Positions 1 through 5,618 of a stretch of 7,152 bases of DNA are shown in pieces. Both the position numbers and the translations under genes were made by a program. Within the stretch, counting starts at the first letter, position 1. The number at the start of each line of letters is the position of its first letter. The stretch spans positions 1-7,152 of the forward strand of contig CAMPJN010000187.1 of assembly GCA_946886875.1 (NCBI GenBank), in the 5' to 3' direction. The DNA comes from an uncultured Pseudomonas sp. GTDB taxonomy: Bacteria > Pseudomonadota > Gammaproteobacteria > Pseudomonadales > Pseudomonadaceae. Below the pieces are notes generated by a model that ran no database searches, had not been told where the DNA came from, and worked only from the letters and a program-made list of their open reading frames with translations.

Positions 1-2214
1 GTTTTTCACGCGCTCGGCATGGACCTGGTTGACGCAGAAGATCATGGTCTTTTCTTCGCCAAACGGGTCCAGTTCCTTGGCCAGTTCGTCGCAGATCACT
101 TTGTCGAAGGCCGGGGTGATGACGCGGCGGTTGAACGACTCGATATTGAAGGTGAGTTCGTCCTCCAACTCGGCGACATCGATTTCGCCGGTCTGGGTAT
201 TGATGACGCTGACCGACTCGCCTTTTTCGAAGTGGATGCCGTGCTGGCTGAGCTGGGTTTCGTAGCGGATCGGCGGTTCGTGATCGATCAGCCAGTCGTC
301 GGCCACGGCTTCGCGATAGCTGTAGATGTACACCGGCTTGCCGAAAATTTCGCTGGTGTGCTTGGCCGGGGTGGCGGTAAGGCCGATCTTGCAGGCGTCG
401 AAGTAGTCCAGTACGCGGCGGTATTGCGAGAGGTATTGGCTATGGTCGCGTACGGCCAGCTCGCCCTCGGTCATCTCCTGGTCGAGGGTGTAACCCCGAT
501 GCGCCTCGTCGACGATGATGCAGTCGAACTCGCCCACGGACGGCGGGGTGTCCGAACGGAAGATGCGGCTGACCATGGCCTGCACGGTGGCAACCTGGAT
601 ACGGGTTTCCGCCTCTGCGGCCATGTCGCCCAACTCTTTGATGTTGTAGTTCTGCGCCAGGGTGCGGTTTTGCTCGAGCGCGGTGTCGTTGAACGAGTCG
701 AGGGCCTGTTGGCCAAGGGCGCTGCGGTCGACCAGAAACAGAATGCGTTTGAAGCGTTCGGCCTTCAGAAAGCGGTACATCAAGCCAATGATGGTGCGGG
801 TTTTGCCGGTGCCGGTGGCCATGGCCAGCAGGCAGTCGCGTTGGTTGTTGGCCAGCGCCTGCTCGACAGCCTGAATGGCTTTCTCTTGGTAGTCGCGCAG
901 TTTGAGGTAGGTGAAGCCTTCGGCGTTGAGCTTGGCTTCGGCTTGCGCCTGGCTGCGTTTAAGCAGATCGAGCAGATCGTTCGGCTTGTGGAAGTTCGGC
1001 AGCGGCCGACGGGTATTGGCCGGGCTGCGCAGATCACGGAACCAGGTGCCGGACTGTTCGGCGAGCTGCTTGATAAAGGGGCGGCCGTTGCAGGCAAAGA
1101 CAAAGGGCACACGGAAGTGACCACCCTGGCCGTCGTCCCAGGGCTGCGTCTGCCCAGCGAGCAGCCACGGCTGTTGATGCTCGGTGGCAAGTTTCAGGTC
1201 GCGGGCATAGCGTTCGGCCTGGGGGATGCGGTCGGCGATGTTGATGCGCTTACGCTTGGCTTCGACGATAGCGATAGGCGTGAGGCCGGCGAACAGCACG
1301 TAGTCGGCGCATGCTTTGGGGCTGCTGGTGGGCCACTCGGCGATGGCCTTGTTCTTACCTTTCTCTGGGCGCGCACCTTTGCTGTAGGTGAGGTCGAGGG
1401 AGTCGGCCTCCCAGCCTGCATCGATCAGTTGCTGGTCGATCAGAATGCGGGTGAGGTCTTCGCTCAGGTCGAAGCTGCTGGTGGCCCGCTGGGTCTGTTT
1501 GGCAACCTGCTGGCTTGCTTGGGGTTGGGCACTCAGTTGCTGCTGCAGCGCTTTGAGGCTTTGTTCATGCTCGCTGCGTAGCTTGTGCAAAGCGGCTTCG
1601 TGCTCTGCAGCCAGTTGCTGATGGCCGCGTGACTCGGCATCCATCTGCTCGGCGAGCACGGCGTATTCTTCGGCTTCTTGCTTGAGTAGGCCGGCTAGCT
1701 GTTGGTTACTCTCCAGCTGTTGGCTGGATTCGCTGAGCTGCGCCTTAAGCTGTTCGATCTGGCTTTGCAGGTCGCGCAGCGGGGCACTGGGGTCACTCGG
1801 GGTAACGAAGGGGCCGGGTTTGAAGGTATGGGCGTTTTTACCGAAGGACTGGTGAAACCAGATGGCCAGGGCGCGAGCGATCTTCAGCCCATCCATGGCC
1901 TCACGGTGCTGGGTGCGGAATTCGTGGGTAGCTCTGTTGCCCTCAACTCGGAGGGTATGGAACAGGCTGCGGATGTTCTGATCCAGCTGGATCTCGCGGC
2001 TGAGCTTATAGAGCAGGTCGGACTGCGTGGTGGTGGCATCGAACTCGATACCGGCACGACTGGCCAAGTCCTGGGCCAGGGCCTCACCGAGTTGGCGCAG
2101 TTTGATCAGGGTCGTATTGGGGGCGCTGGCGAATACCTGCTCGGCCGTGTTCGCAAGCTGCAAGAAGACGGGATCGTATTCTTGTAGGAAGGCAAAGTTA
2201 CTGCTGGCGGCAAT
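1..2214 (-). CDS. hsdR: Type I restriction enzyme R (motor/nuclease) subunit HsdR, 3' end beyond the window
   Basis: This is the ATP-dependent translocase and endonuclease subunit of a type I restriction-modification complex (R2M2S); it cuts DNA lacking the host methylation mark. The reading frame is open for all 738 visible codons; EcoKI-like HsdR proteins are roughly 1,170 residues, so the C-terminal third is off the left edge. Domains in order: an N-terminal SNFAFL segment and a DUF4145-like helical domain (about residues 6-125, with GNRATHEF); a Gln/Glu-rich coiled coil (about 145-237); a PD-(D/E)xK nuclease core with D304 and E318-A-K320; Walker A ATGTGKT (466-472); DEAH box (569-572); motif III TATP (613-616); and the start of the second RecA lobe (TMIFCVN) near the edge. 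All catalytic motifs in view are intact. The segment DEAHRGY...TEGELA...IGLTATPA closely resembles EcoKI HsdR as I remember it. No ATG, GTG or TTG precedes the conserved N-terminus in frame; an ATT codon at 2212-2214 is the likely start. The hsdM and hsdS partners are not in the window and may lie downstream off the left edge. Confidence 0.95.
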   Translation of the reverse strand, partial: MAASSNFAFLQEYDPVFLQLANTAEQVFASAPNTTLIKLRQLGEALAQDLASRAGIEFDATTTQSDLLYKLSREIQLDQNIRSLFHTLRVEGNRATHEFRTQHREAMDGLKIARALAIWFHQSFGKNAHTFKPGPFVTPSDPSAPLRDLQSQIEQLKAQLSESSQQLESNQQLAGLLKQEAEEYAVLAEQMDAESRGHQQLAAEHEAALHKLRSEHEQSLKALQQQLSAQPQASQQVAKQTQRATSSFDLSEDLTRILIDQQLIDAGWEADSLDLTYSKGARPEKGKNKAIAEWPTSSPKACADYVLFAGLTPIAIVEAKRKRINIADRIPQAERYARDLKLATEHQQPWLLAGQTQPWDDGQGGHFRVPFVFACNGRPFIKQLAEQSGTWFRDLRSPANTRRPLPNFHKPNDLLDLLKRSQAQAEAKLNAEGFTYLKLRDYQEKAIQAVEQALANNQRDCLLAMATGTGKTRTIIGLMYRFLKAERFKRILFLVDRSALGQQALDSFNDTALEQNRTLAQNYNIKELGDMAAEAETRIQVATVQAMVSRIFRSDTPPSVGEFDCIIVDEAHRGYTLDQEMTEGELAVRDHSQYLSQYRRVLDYFDACKIGLTATPAKHTSEIFGKPVYIYSYREAVADDWLIDHEPPIRYETQLSQHGIHFEKGESVSVINTQTGEIDVAELEDELTFNIESFNRRVITPAFDKVICDELAKELDPFGEEKTMIFCVNQVHAERVKN

Positions 2215-2226
2215 GGTCGATCCTTT
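2212..2226 (-). promoter_or_regulatory. Shine-Dalgarno and probable ATT start codon of hsdR
   Basis: Read on the minus strand, AAAGGA (2226-2221) is followed by six bases and then ATT GCC GCC AGC. The in-frame stop TAA lies at 2235-2233, only six codons upstream of the ATT, and no conventional start occurs between them. The next in-frame TTG is about 18 codons inside the protein, past the conserved SNFAFL segment. A second AAAGGAT copy lies at 2241-2235, 15 bases upstream of the first. ATT initiation is known in bacteria (for example infC) but rare. The alternatives are a point mutation of a former ATG or a sequencing error. Confidence 0.65.
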
Positions 2227-2239
2227 GCACGCTTATCCT

Positions 2240-2387
2240 TTAGCAGGCCGTTGAAAAACTACCTGCGTTGGCAATACTGCGTTAAAAACTGCCTCAAAAT
2301 GCTCATTTACAGAACGTAAACTCCGCTTTCTCGGCCGTTTTTGCCTTGTCTTGCCTGCCTCGCCTACGTTTTTCAACGGTCTGTTAA
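2240..2387. repeat. MITE-like palindromic intergenic repeat, about 148 bp
   Basis: Terminal arms of 20 bases at 2240-2259 and 2368-2387 match in inverted orientation at 18 of 20 positions; the core arm is GTTGAAAAAC / GTTTTTCAAC. The symmetry continues inward. AAAAAC (2284-2289) pairs with GTTTTT at about 2337-2342, and TTTAC (2306-2310) pairs with GTAAA (2316-2320) around a five-base loop at the exact centre, so the whole element folds as one long imperfect hairpin. It encodes no protein. A TA dinucleotide at each end would fit a Tc1/mariner or IS630-type target duplication, but this is not proven. I recall similar TTTTTCAACGG-bounded repeats in several Pseudomonas genomes but cannot verify that here. 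It ends 26 bases before the hsdR start, so hsdR's promoter must lie in it, beyond it, or in a very short leader. Confidence 0.75.
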
Positions 2388-2471
2388 CTGCGCCAGCTTG
2401 CTAACTGCTACGCAGAGCTTGCCGCAGCTTACTCAAGGTGGGTTGCATTTGGCCATGACTGAACTTGTGTA

Positions 2472-2822
2472 TTAGCTGATAAGCAAGCCCAGTTTCAGGC
2501 GTTTGGGCAGTTTGCCGACCACCAATTGATGGGAGCGGATCAGCAGCTCTTTGAGCTCTGCATCGCTCAGCGGGTAGGGCGCGGCCATGCTGACCCAGCG
2601 CGCGCGGGCCAGGTAGGGCGCAGGACGGATGCCGGGGCGGTCGCAAAAACCGAGAAACAGCTCGTCGTCGACCTTGAAGGCCAAGTCGTTACGGGTGCTC
2701 AGGTGGAAGAGGGCGAACATCTTTTTTTCGGCCACCGAAAACACTCGCACTCCGCCCCATTTGATGTCTTCGCGGGCACCCGGCAGGCTCAGGCAAAACT
2801 CGGCGACTTGTTCGGGCGTCAT
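2472..2822 (-). CDS. MmcQ/YjbR family (DUF419, CyaY-like fold) protein, 116 aa
   Basis: The small protein matches the MmcQ/YjbR family, a CyaY-like fold of about 115-120 residues with proposed but poorly defined DNA-binding or protein-interaction roles. Family hallmarks are visible in order: an N-terminal helix ending SLPGAREDIKWGG (12-24), a beta strand VFSVAEKKMFAL (28-38), DLAFKVD (46-52), the loop RPGIRPAPYLARARWV (62-77), and a C-terminal helix LKELLIRSHQLVVGKLPKR (90-108). The length is normal, with no signal peptide or membrane segment. The ATG start lies six bases after the ppiC stop, so the two genes are almost certainly co-transcribed and possibly translationally coupled; the Shine-Dalgarno is weak (GAG within the ppiC end). 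The specific biochemical role is unknown. The 84 bp between this gene's stop and the palindromic repeat shows no gene or clear terminator. Confidence 0.85.
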   Translation of the reverse strand: MTPEQVAEFCLSLPGAREDIKWGGVRVFSVAEKKMFALFHLSTRNDLAFKVDDELFLGFCDRPGIRPAPYLARARWVSMAAPYPLSDAELKELLIRSHQLVVGKLPKRLKLGLLIS

Positions 2823-2828
2823 GGCGCT

Positions 2829-3107
2829 TCACTCGCGGTAGAAAACTTGCACCAGATGATAACCAAACTGGCTCTTGACCGGGCCATGCACCTCGCGCAC
2901 CGGCTTCTTGAAGATCACCTGATCGATGGCCCGCACCATCTGCCCTGGGCGCACCTCGCCCAGGTCGCCACCCTTCTTGCCGGAGGGGCAGGTGGAATAT
3001 TTGCGTGCCAGCACATCGAAAGCCTCGCCCGCGGCGATGCGCTTTTTCAGCGCGGCGGCTTCCGCTTCTGTTTTGACCAGGATGTGGCGGGCCATTGCCT
3101 TTGCCAT
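2829..3107 (-). CDS. ppiC: Peptidyl-prolyl cis-trans isomerase PpiC (parvulin)
   Basis: This is a single-domain cytoplasmic parvulin that catalyses cis-trans isomerisation of peptidyl-proline bonds during folding. At 92 residues it is the size of E. coli PpiC (Par10) and resembles it along its whole length. Visible signatures are ARHILV (6-11), CPSGKKGGDLGEV (40-52), GQM (55-57), and QFGYHLVQV (80-88). H8, C40, M57, F66 and H84 are the residues expected around the active site of this family. There is no signal peptide and no chaperone domain, which distinguishes it from SurA or PpiD. The start at 3107 is supported by GAGGAG (3119-3114) six bases upstream; an internal ATG at codon 5 is less well placed. 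It is the first gene of a two-gene unit with the MmcQ-like gene and is transcribed divergently from the PilU-like ATPase gene, so both may share the dyad-rich intergenic region. Confidence 0.95.
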   Translation of the reverse strand: MAKAMARHILVKTEAEAAALKKRIAAGEAFDVLARKYSTCPSGKKGGDLGEVRPGQMVRAIDQVIFKKPVREVHGPVKSQFGYHLVQVFYRE

Positions 3108-3130
3108 GACGGACTCCTCAACTTCACCAA

Positions 3131-3176
3131 ACTGGTATTGTGCCAGTCTTTATTGCGCCATCAGACTGGCGCCAGT
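3131..3176. promoter_or_regulatory. Candidate operator: two ACTGG/CCAGT dyads in the ppiC-pilU-like divergent region
   Basis: Four copies of the half-site ACTGG (or its complement CCAGT) occur in 46 bases: ACTGG 3131-3135, CCAGT 3143-3147, ACTGG 3165-3169, CCAGT 3172-3176. They form one dyad with a seven-base spacer and one perfect 12-base palindrome, ACTGGCGCCAGT. The two dyad centres are 31.5 bases apart, close to three helical turns, which would put two bound dimers on the same face. The array is 24-70 bases upstream of ppiC and about 80-125 bases upstream of the pilus gene. No regulator can be named. I found no convincing sigma-70 boxes in this 148-base gap. Confidence 0.4.
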
Positions 3177-3255
3177 TACTTGCCGCCTGATTTGGGCGGA
3201 AACAGGGCCGATTTTGGCCTAACGTAATAACTCCACCACGACGGATCTGCTCGCC

Positions 3256-4476
3256 ATGGAACTCTCCGCAATGCTGAAAATCCTGTCCAGTCAGGATGGC
3301 TCAGACCTCTACCTGTCCACCGGCGCGCCGCCCTGCGCTAAGTTCAATGGCGTGCTCAAGGCGCTCAGCGCCGAGCCTTTGAAGTCCGGGGAGGTTGCCG
3401 CCATTGCGGACTCGGTCATGGATCATACTCAGCGCGAGGAGTTCGACCGCGAGCTGGAGATGAACCTGGCGATTTCCCTGCCCAGCGTAGGCCGTTTTCG
3501 CATCAATATCTTCAAGCAGCGCAACGAGGTGTCCATAGTCGCGCGCAATATCAAAATGGACATCCCCAAGTTCGAAGACTTGAAGCTGCCCGAGGTGCTG
3601 CTCAAGACCATCATGGAAAAGCGCGGCCTGGTGCTGTTCGTCGGTGGTACCGGCTCGGGCAAGTCGACCTCCCTGGCGGCGCTGATCGACTACCGCAACC
3701 GCAACAGCGGCGGCCATATCATCACCATCGAAGACCCGGTGGAGTATGTGCACAAGCACAAGAAATCCATCATCAACCAGCGCGAAGTGGGCGTGGATAC
3801 CCGCAGTTTTCATGCCGCGCTGAAAAATACCCTGCGTCAGGCCCCGGACGTGATTCTGATCGGCGAGATCCGCGACCGCGAGACCATGGAGCACGCCCTG
3901 GCCTTTGCCGATACCGGCCACCTGGCGATCTCCACTCTGCACGCCAACAACGCCAATCAGGCGCTGGATCGCATCATCAACTTCTTCCCCGAAGAGCGCC
4001 GCCCGCAACTGCTCAATGACTTGGGCAACAACCTCAAGGCTTTCGTCTCCCAGCGCCTGGTGAAAACCGTCGATGGCAAGCGCCGTGCCGCGGTGGAGGT
4101 GCTGCTTGGCACGCCGACCATTCGCGACCTGATCAAACGCAGCGATTTCGGCGATATCAAGGAAATCATGGAGAAGTCGAAGAATCTCGGCATGCAGACT
4201 TTCGATCAGGCCTTGATCGACTTGGTCCATGACGGTTCCATCGACGAAGACGAAGCGGTGAAGAACGCCGATTCGGCGAACAACGTACGGCTCAAGCTCA
4301 AGCTGCACCGCGAAGATACGTCCGCACCCAGCGCCGCGCCCGGCTCGGCGAGCGCAACCCCGGCGGCAGCGCCAAACAAGCCGGCGTCTGGCGGCAGTTT
4401 CGGTCTGGAGCTGACGCTGGAAGATCTCGAAGAAGATGCGCCGCCCGAAGAGGATCCGGGGCGCACGAGCTTTTAA
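3256..4476 (+). CDS. PilT/PilU-family type IV pilus retraction ATPase, PilU-like, orphan locus
   Basis: This is a cytoplasmic hexameric secretion-type ATPase of the kind that powers type IV pilus retraction. The N-terminal PAS-like domain (about 1-115, with GSDLYLSTGAPP at 15-26) is followed by the RecA-like ATPase domain: Walker A GGTGSGKST (130-138), Asp box IITIEDPVEYVH (155-166), Walker B VILIGEIRD (199-207) with catalytic E204, and His box HLAISTLHANNANQALDRI (222-240). All key residues are intact. The C-terminal LGMQTFDQAL (311-320), NADSANNVRLKLKL (337-350) and terminal DPGRTSF resemble P. aeruginosa PilU more than PilT, whose tail carries AIRNLIRE. At 406 residues it is about 24 longer than PilU, and the extra length is an Ala/Pro/Ser-rich linker (about 356-380) before an acidic tail. 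The Shine-Dalgarno is poor (GGAT about 12 bases upstream); a second Met at codon 6 is an alternative start. It is not beside pilT, so it is probably an additional paralogue rather than canonical pilU. Confidence 0.88.
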   Translation: MELSAMLKILSSQDGSDLYLSTGAPPCAKFNGVLKALSAEPLKSGEVAAIADSVMDHTQREEFDRELEMNLAISLPSVGRFRINIFKQRNEVSIVARNIKMDIPKFEDLKLPEVLLKTIMEKRGLVLFVGGTGSGKSTSLAALIDYRNRNSGGHIITIEDPVEYVHKHKKSIINQREVGVDTRSFHAALKNTLRQAPDVILIGEIRDRETMEHALAFADTGHLAISTLHANNANQALDRIINFFPEERRPQLLNDLGNNLKAFVSQRLVKTVDGKRRAAVEVLLGTPTIRDLIKRSDFGDIKEIMEKSKNLGMQTFDQALIDLVHDGSIDEDEAVKNADSANNVRLKLKLHREDTSAPSAAPGSASATPAAAPNKPASGGSFGLELTLEDLEEDAPPEEDPGRTSF

Positions 4477-4489
4477 ATGGTCGGCGGTT

Positions 4490-4523
4490 TGGCTATATAG
4501 CCCGGCAAATTAGCCAGCCGGGC
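4490..4523. terminator. Overlapping inverted repeats between two convergent genes, possible weak bidirectional terminator
   Basis: The 33-base gap between the pilus ATPase stop and the VOC gene stop contains nested inverted repeats: the palindrome GGCTATATAGCC (4491-4502), TGGCTA/TAGCCA (4490-4495 with 4511-4516), and GCCCGGC/GCCGGGC (4500-4506 with 4517-4523). The last stem overlaps the end of the VOC gene. These pairings are mutually exclusive. No run of T follows on either strand, so an intrinsic terminator is only possible, not shown. Confidence 0.3.
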
Positions 4524-4926
4524 GTTCGCCGATATATTCGAAGAAGCGAAACAGATACCCGTCAGGATCGCTTACGAAGAATTCGCGCTGGCCATGTTCG
4601 ATGGCGTCCGCCCGATACCAGGCTTCGCTGACCGGCGTGTGTAAGTCGATATTCGCCGCCTGCAAACGCTTGAGCAGATCGGCGATGGATTCGATCTCCA
4701 CCTGAAAGTGCAGGCCTTTGCCGTTCGGCCCAGGGCGATGCAATGCATATAGTTCATTGCCCGGCGCTTGCAGCAGCATCACCTGGGCGCCTGCCAGATC
4801 GAAGTAGCCGAAGTTGTCCTCGGCGCGTTCGAAGCGCAGCGTGAAGCCGAACAGGTTTTGATAGAAGTCCTTCGAGCGGCGATAGTCCGCTACCACCAGC
4901 TCGGGGACCAACTTGTTCCATTCCAT
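4510..4926 (-). CDS. VOC (glyoxalase/bleomycin-resistance) family protein, 138 aa
   Basis: This is a vicinal-oxygen-chelate superfamily protein; members include glyoxalase I-like enzymes, ring-cleaving dioxygenases and antibiotic-binding proteins, and the substrate here cannot be assigned. Two beta-alpha-beta-beta-beta modules are visible: VPELVVADYRRSKDFYQNLFGF (7-28) continuing to FDLAGAQVMLLQ (42-53), then LHFQVEIESIADLLKRLQ (72-89) continuing to REFFVSDPDGYLFRFFEY (114-131). H73 and E130 are candidate metal ligands and DPDGYLFRF is the standard closing motif. The length is normal for a single-chain VOC protein, which would act as a dimer. AAGGA, about eight to nine bases upstream, supports the start. 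It follows the osmC-like gene after a 24-base gap on the same strand, so co-transcription is likely and suggests a role in detoxifying electrophiles or oxidised compounds; that is inference. Confidence 0.88.
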   Translation of the reverse strand: MEWNKLVPELVVADYRRSKDFYQNLFGFTLRFERAEDNFGYFDLAGAQVMLLQAPGNELYALHRPGPNGKGLHFQVEIESIADLLKRLQAANIDLHTPVSEAWYRADAIEHGQREFFVSDPDGYLFRFFEYIGERPAG

Positions 4927-4950
4927 GGATGTTTTCCTTGATGACTGGCC

Positions 4951-5415
4951 TTAAAGCACTGGCTCGCAGCGTACCTGCGTCTTCACCGAGTTGGCGATAA
5001 AACATTCCTCATGGGCCAGATGGTGCAGGGCATGCAACTGTTGGTTATCGGGTAGGCGCGCGCCACTGAAGCTGACCTGGGGGCGCAATACCACCTCGGT
5101 CATGGCCATGCGGCCTTCGTCGTTTCTGGCCATCACGCCGCTGGCCTGGTCGGCGTAGCGGTCGACCTGAAAACCCTGTTTGGCCGCCAGCGATAGGAAC
5201 CACAGCATATGGCAGCTCGACAGCGAGGCGACAAAAGCTTCCTCAGGGTCGACAGCATGGGCGTCCGACCAGGGCAGGGGCACTACATGGGGCGATGAGG
5301 AGGCGGCAACTTCCAGCCCGCCGTCGAAGCGCCAGCTATGGGCGCGGCTGTAGCGGTTGTTGAGAAAGTCCTGCTCGTCGCGCAGCCAGAGAATTTCAGC
5401 AGAGTGTTGGGCCAT
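4951..5415 (-). CDS. OsmC/Ohr family protein, probable thiol-dependent peroxidase
   Basis: This is an OsmC-superfamily protein of 154 residues; characterised members reduce organic hydroperoxides with a reactive cysteine pair in the cytoplasm. The first catalytic cysteine sits in the typical helix PEEAFVASLSSCHMLWFLSLAA (57-78), C68 with E58/E59 nearby; the second is in HEECFIANSVKT (135-146), C138. R29 in SWRFDGG is a candidate for the conserved active-site arginine. The spacing of C68 and C138 fits the family. A third cysteine, C150, is near the C-terminus. The sequence looks more like a general OsmC-family protein than classical Ohr, and the gene name is left open. AAGGAG seven bases upstream supports the start. 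It leads a two-gene unit with the VOC gene. A TGTAA-N4-TTACA dyad lies 29-42 bases upstream and could bind a repressor. Confidence 0.9.
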   Translation of the reverse strand: MAQHSAEILWLRDEQDFLNNRYSRAHSWRFDGGLEVAASSSPHVVPLPWSDAHAVDPEEAFVASLSSCHMLWFLSLAAKQGFQVDRYADQASGVMARNDEGRMAMTEVVLRPQVSFSGARLPDNQQLHALHHLAHEECFIANSVKTQVRCEPVL

Positions 5416-5443
5416 GGTGGGTCTCCTTACCGTGAGGCTGCTT

Positions 5444-5457
5444 TGTAAGCGATTACA
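5444..5457 (-). promoter_or_regulatory. Inverted repeat TGTAA-N4-TTACA upstream of osmC-like gene
   Basis: TGTAAGCGATTACA has perfect five-base arms around GCGA. It lies 29-42 bases upstream of the OsmC-family start, where a repressor site or core promoter overlap would be expected. The T-N-A-rich dyad shape is common to LysR, TetR and MarR family sites, and OhrR (MarR family) controls many ohr/osmC genes, but no regulator is encoded nearby. A single short dyad can occur by chance. Confidence 0.3.
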
Positions 5458-5530
5458 GGCGGTTCGGCCAGTTCTAAGTGCCGCAGTGATCGGGGTGCTA
5501 GATGTCGCTGGGCGGATATCGATAGGGGTT

Positions 5531-5556
5531 AGAAATTAATTCTAGAAATATATTCT
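5531..5556 (+). promoter_or_regulatory. Tandem AGAA-N5-TTCT sites in an AT-rich promoter island
   Basis: Two 13-base units, AGAAATTAATTCT (5531-5543) and AGAAATATATTCT (5544-5556), abut without a gap and match at 11 of 13 positions. Each is itself an AGAA-N5-TTCT inverted repeat, and their junction forms TTCTAGAA. The block is strikingly AT-rich against GC-rich surroundings and sits 63-88 bases upstream of the thioesterase start, so it probably holds the promoter and a dimeric regulator's operator. Which regulator is unknown. The rest of the 203-base gap (5416-5618), apart from the dyad at 5444-5457, shows nothing I can name. Confidence 0.45.
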
Positions 5557-5618
5557 ATAAGTTGTATGCTGGCTCGGCGCGCATCCCTTTCCGTCTTTAT
5601 CTCTACAGGAATGATCCG

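Noticed and set aside
19..1581. 520-residue open frame on the plus strand
   Set aside because: It lies wholly antisense to hsdR, whose frame carries intact nuclease, Walker A, DEAH and TATP motifs. The antisense translation is low-complexity (Gly/Ala/Val/Leu/Asp-rich) with no recognisable domain, as expected from GC-biased third positions.
1440..1780. Gln/Glu-rich stretch in hsdR as a possible tandem repeat or inserted segment
   Set aside because: It encodes a coiled-coil linker between the N-terminal domain and the nuclease domain, stays in frame, and has no exact repeated unit.
3165..3181. Possible sigma-54 promoter (TGGC...TTGC) before the PilU-like gene
   Set aside because: The GG and GC elements are 14 bases apart instead of the required 12, and the TGGC belongs to the perfect palindrome ACTGGCGCCAGT.
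2526..3227. 233-residue open frame on the plus strand
   Set aside because: It covers the ppiC and MmcQ-like genes in antisense; both of those match known families end to end and have sensible starts.
3301..4308. 335-residue open frame on the minus strand
   Set aside because: It is antisense to the PilU-like gene, which has all ATPase motifs. The antisense protein resembles no family and is rich in H, Q, V and D, a typical shadow.
5562..5618. 19-residue N-terminal extension of the thioesterase from an upstream ATG
   Set aside because: No Shine-Dalgarno precedes it, it lies next to the tandem operator-like sites, and the extension has no similarity to the family; ATG 5619 has AGGA at good spacing.
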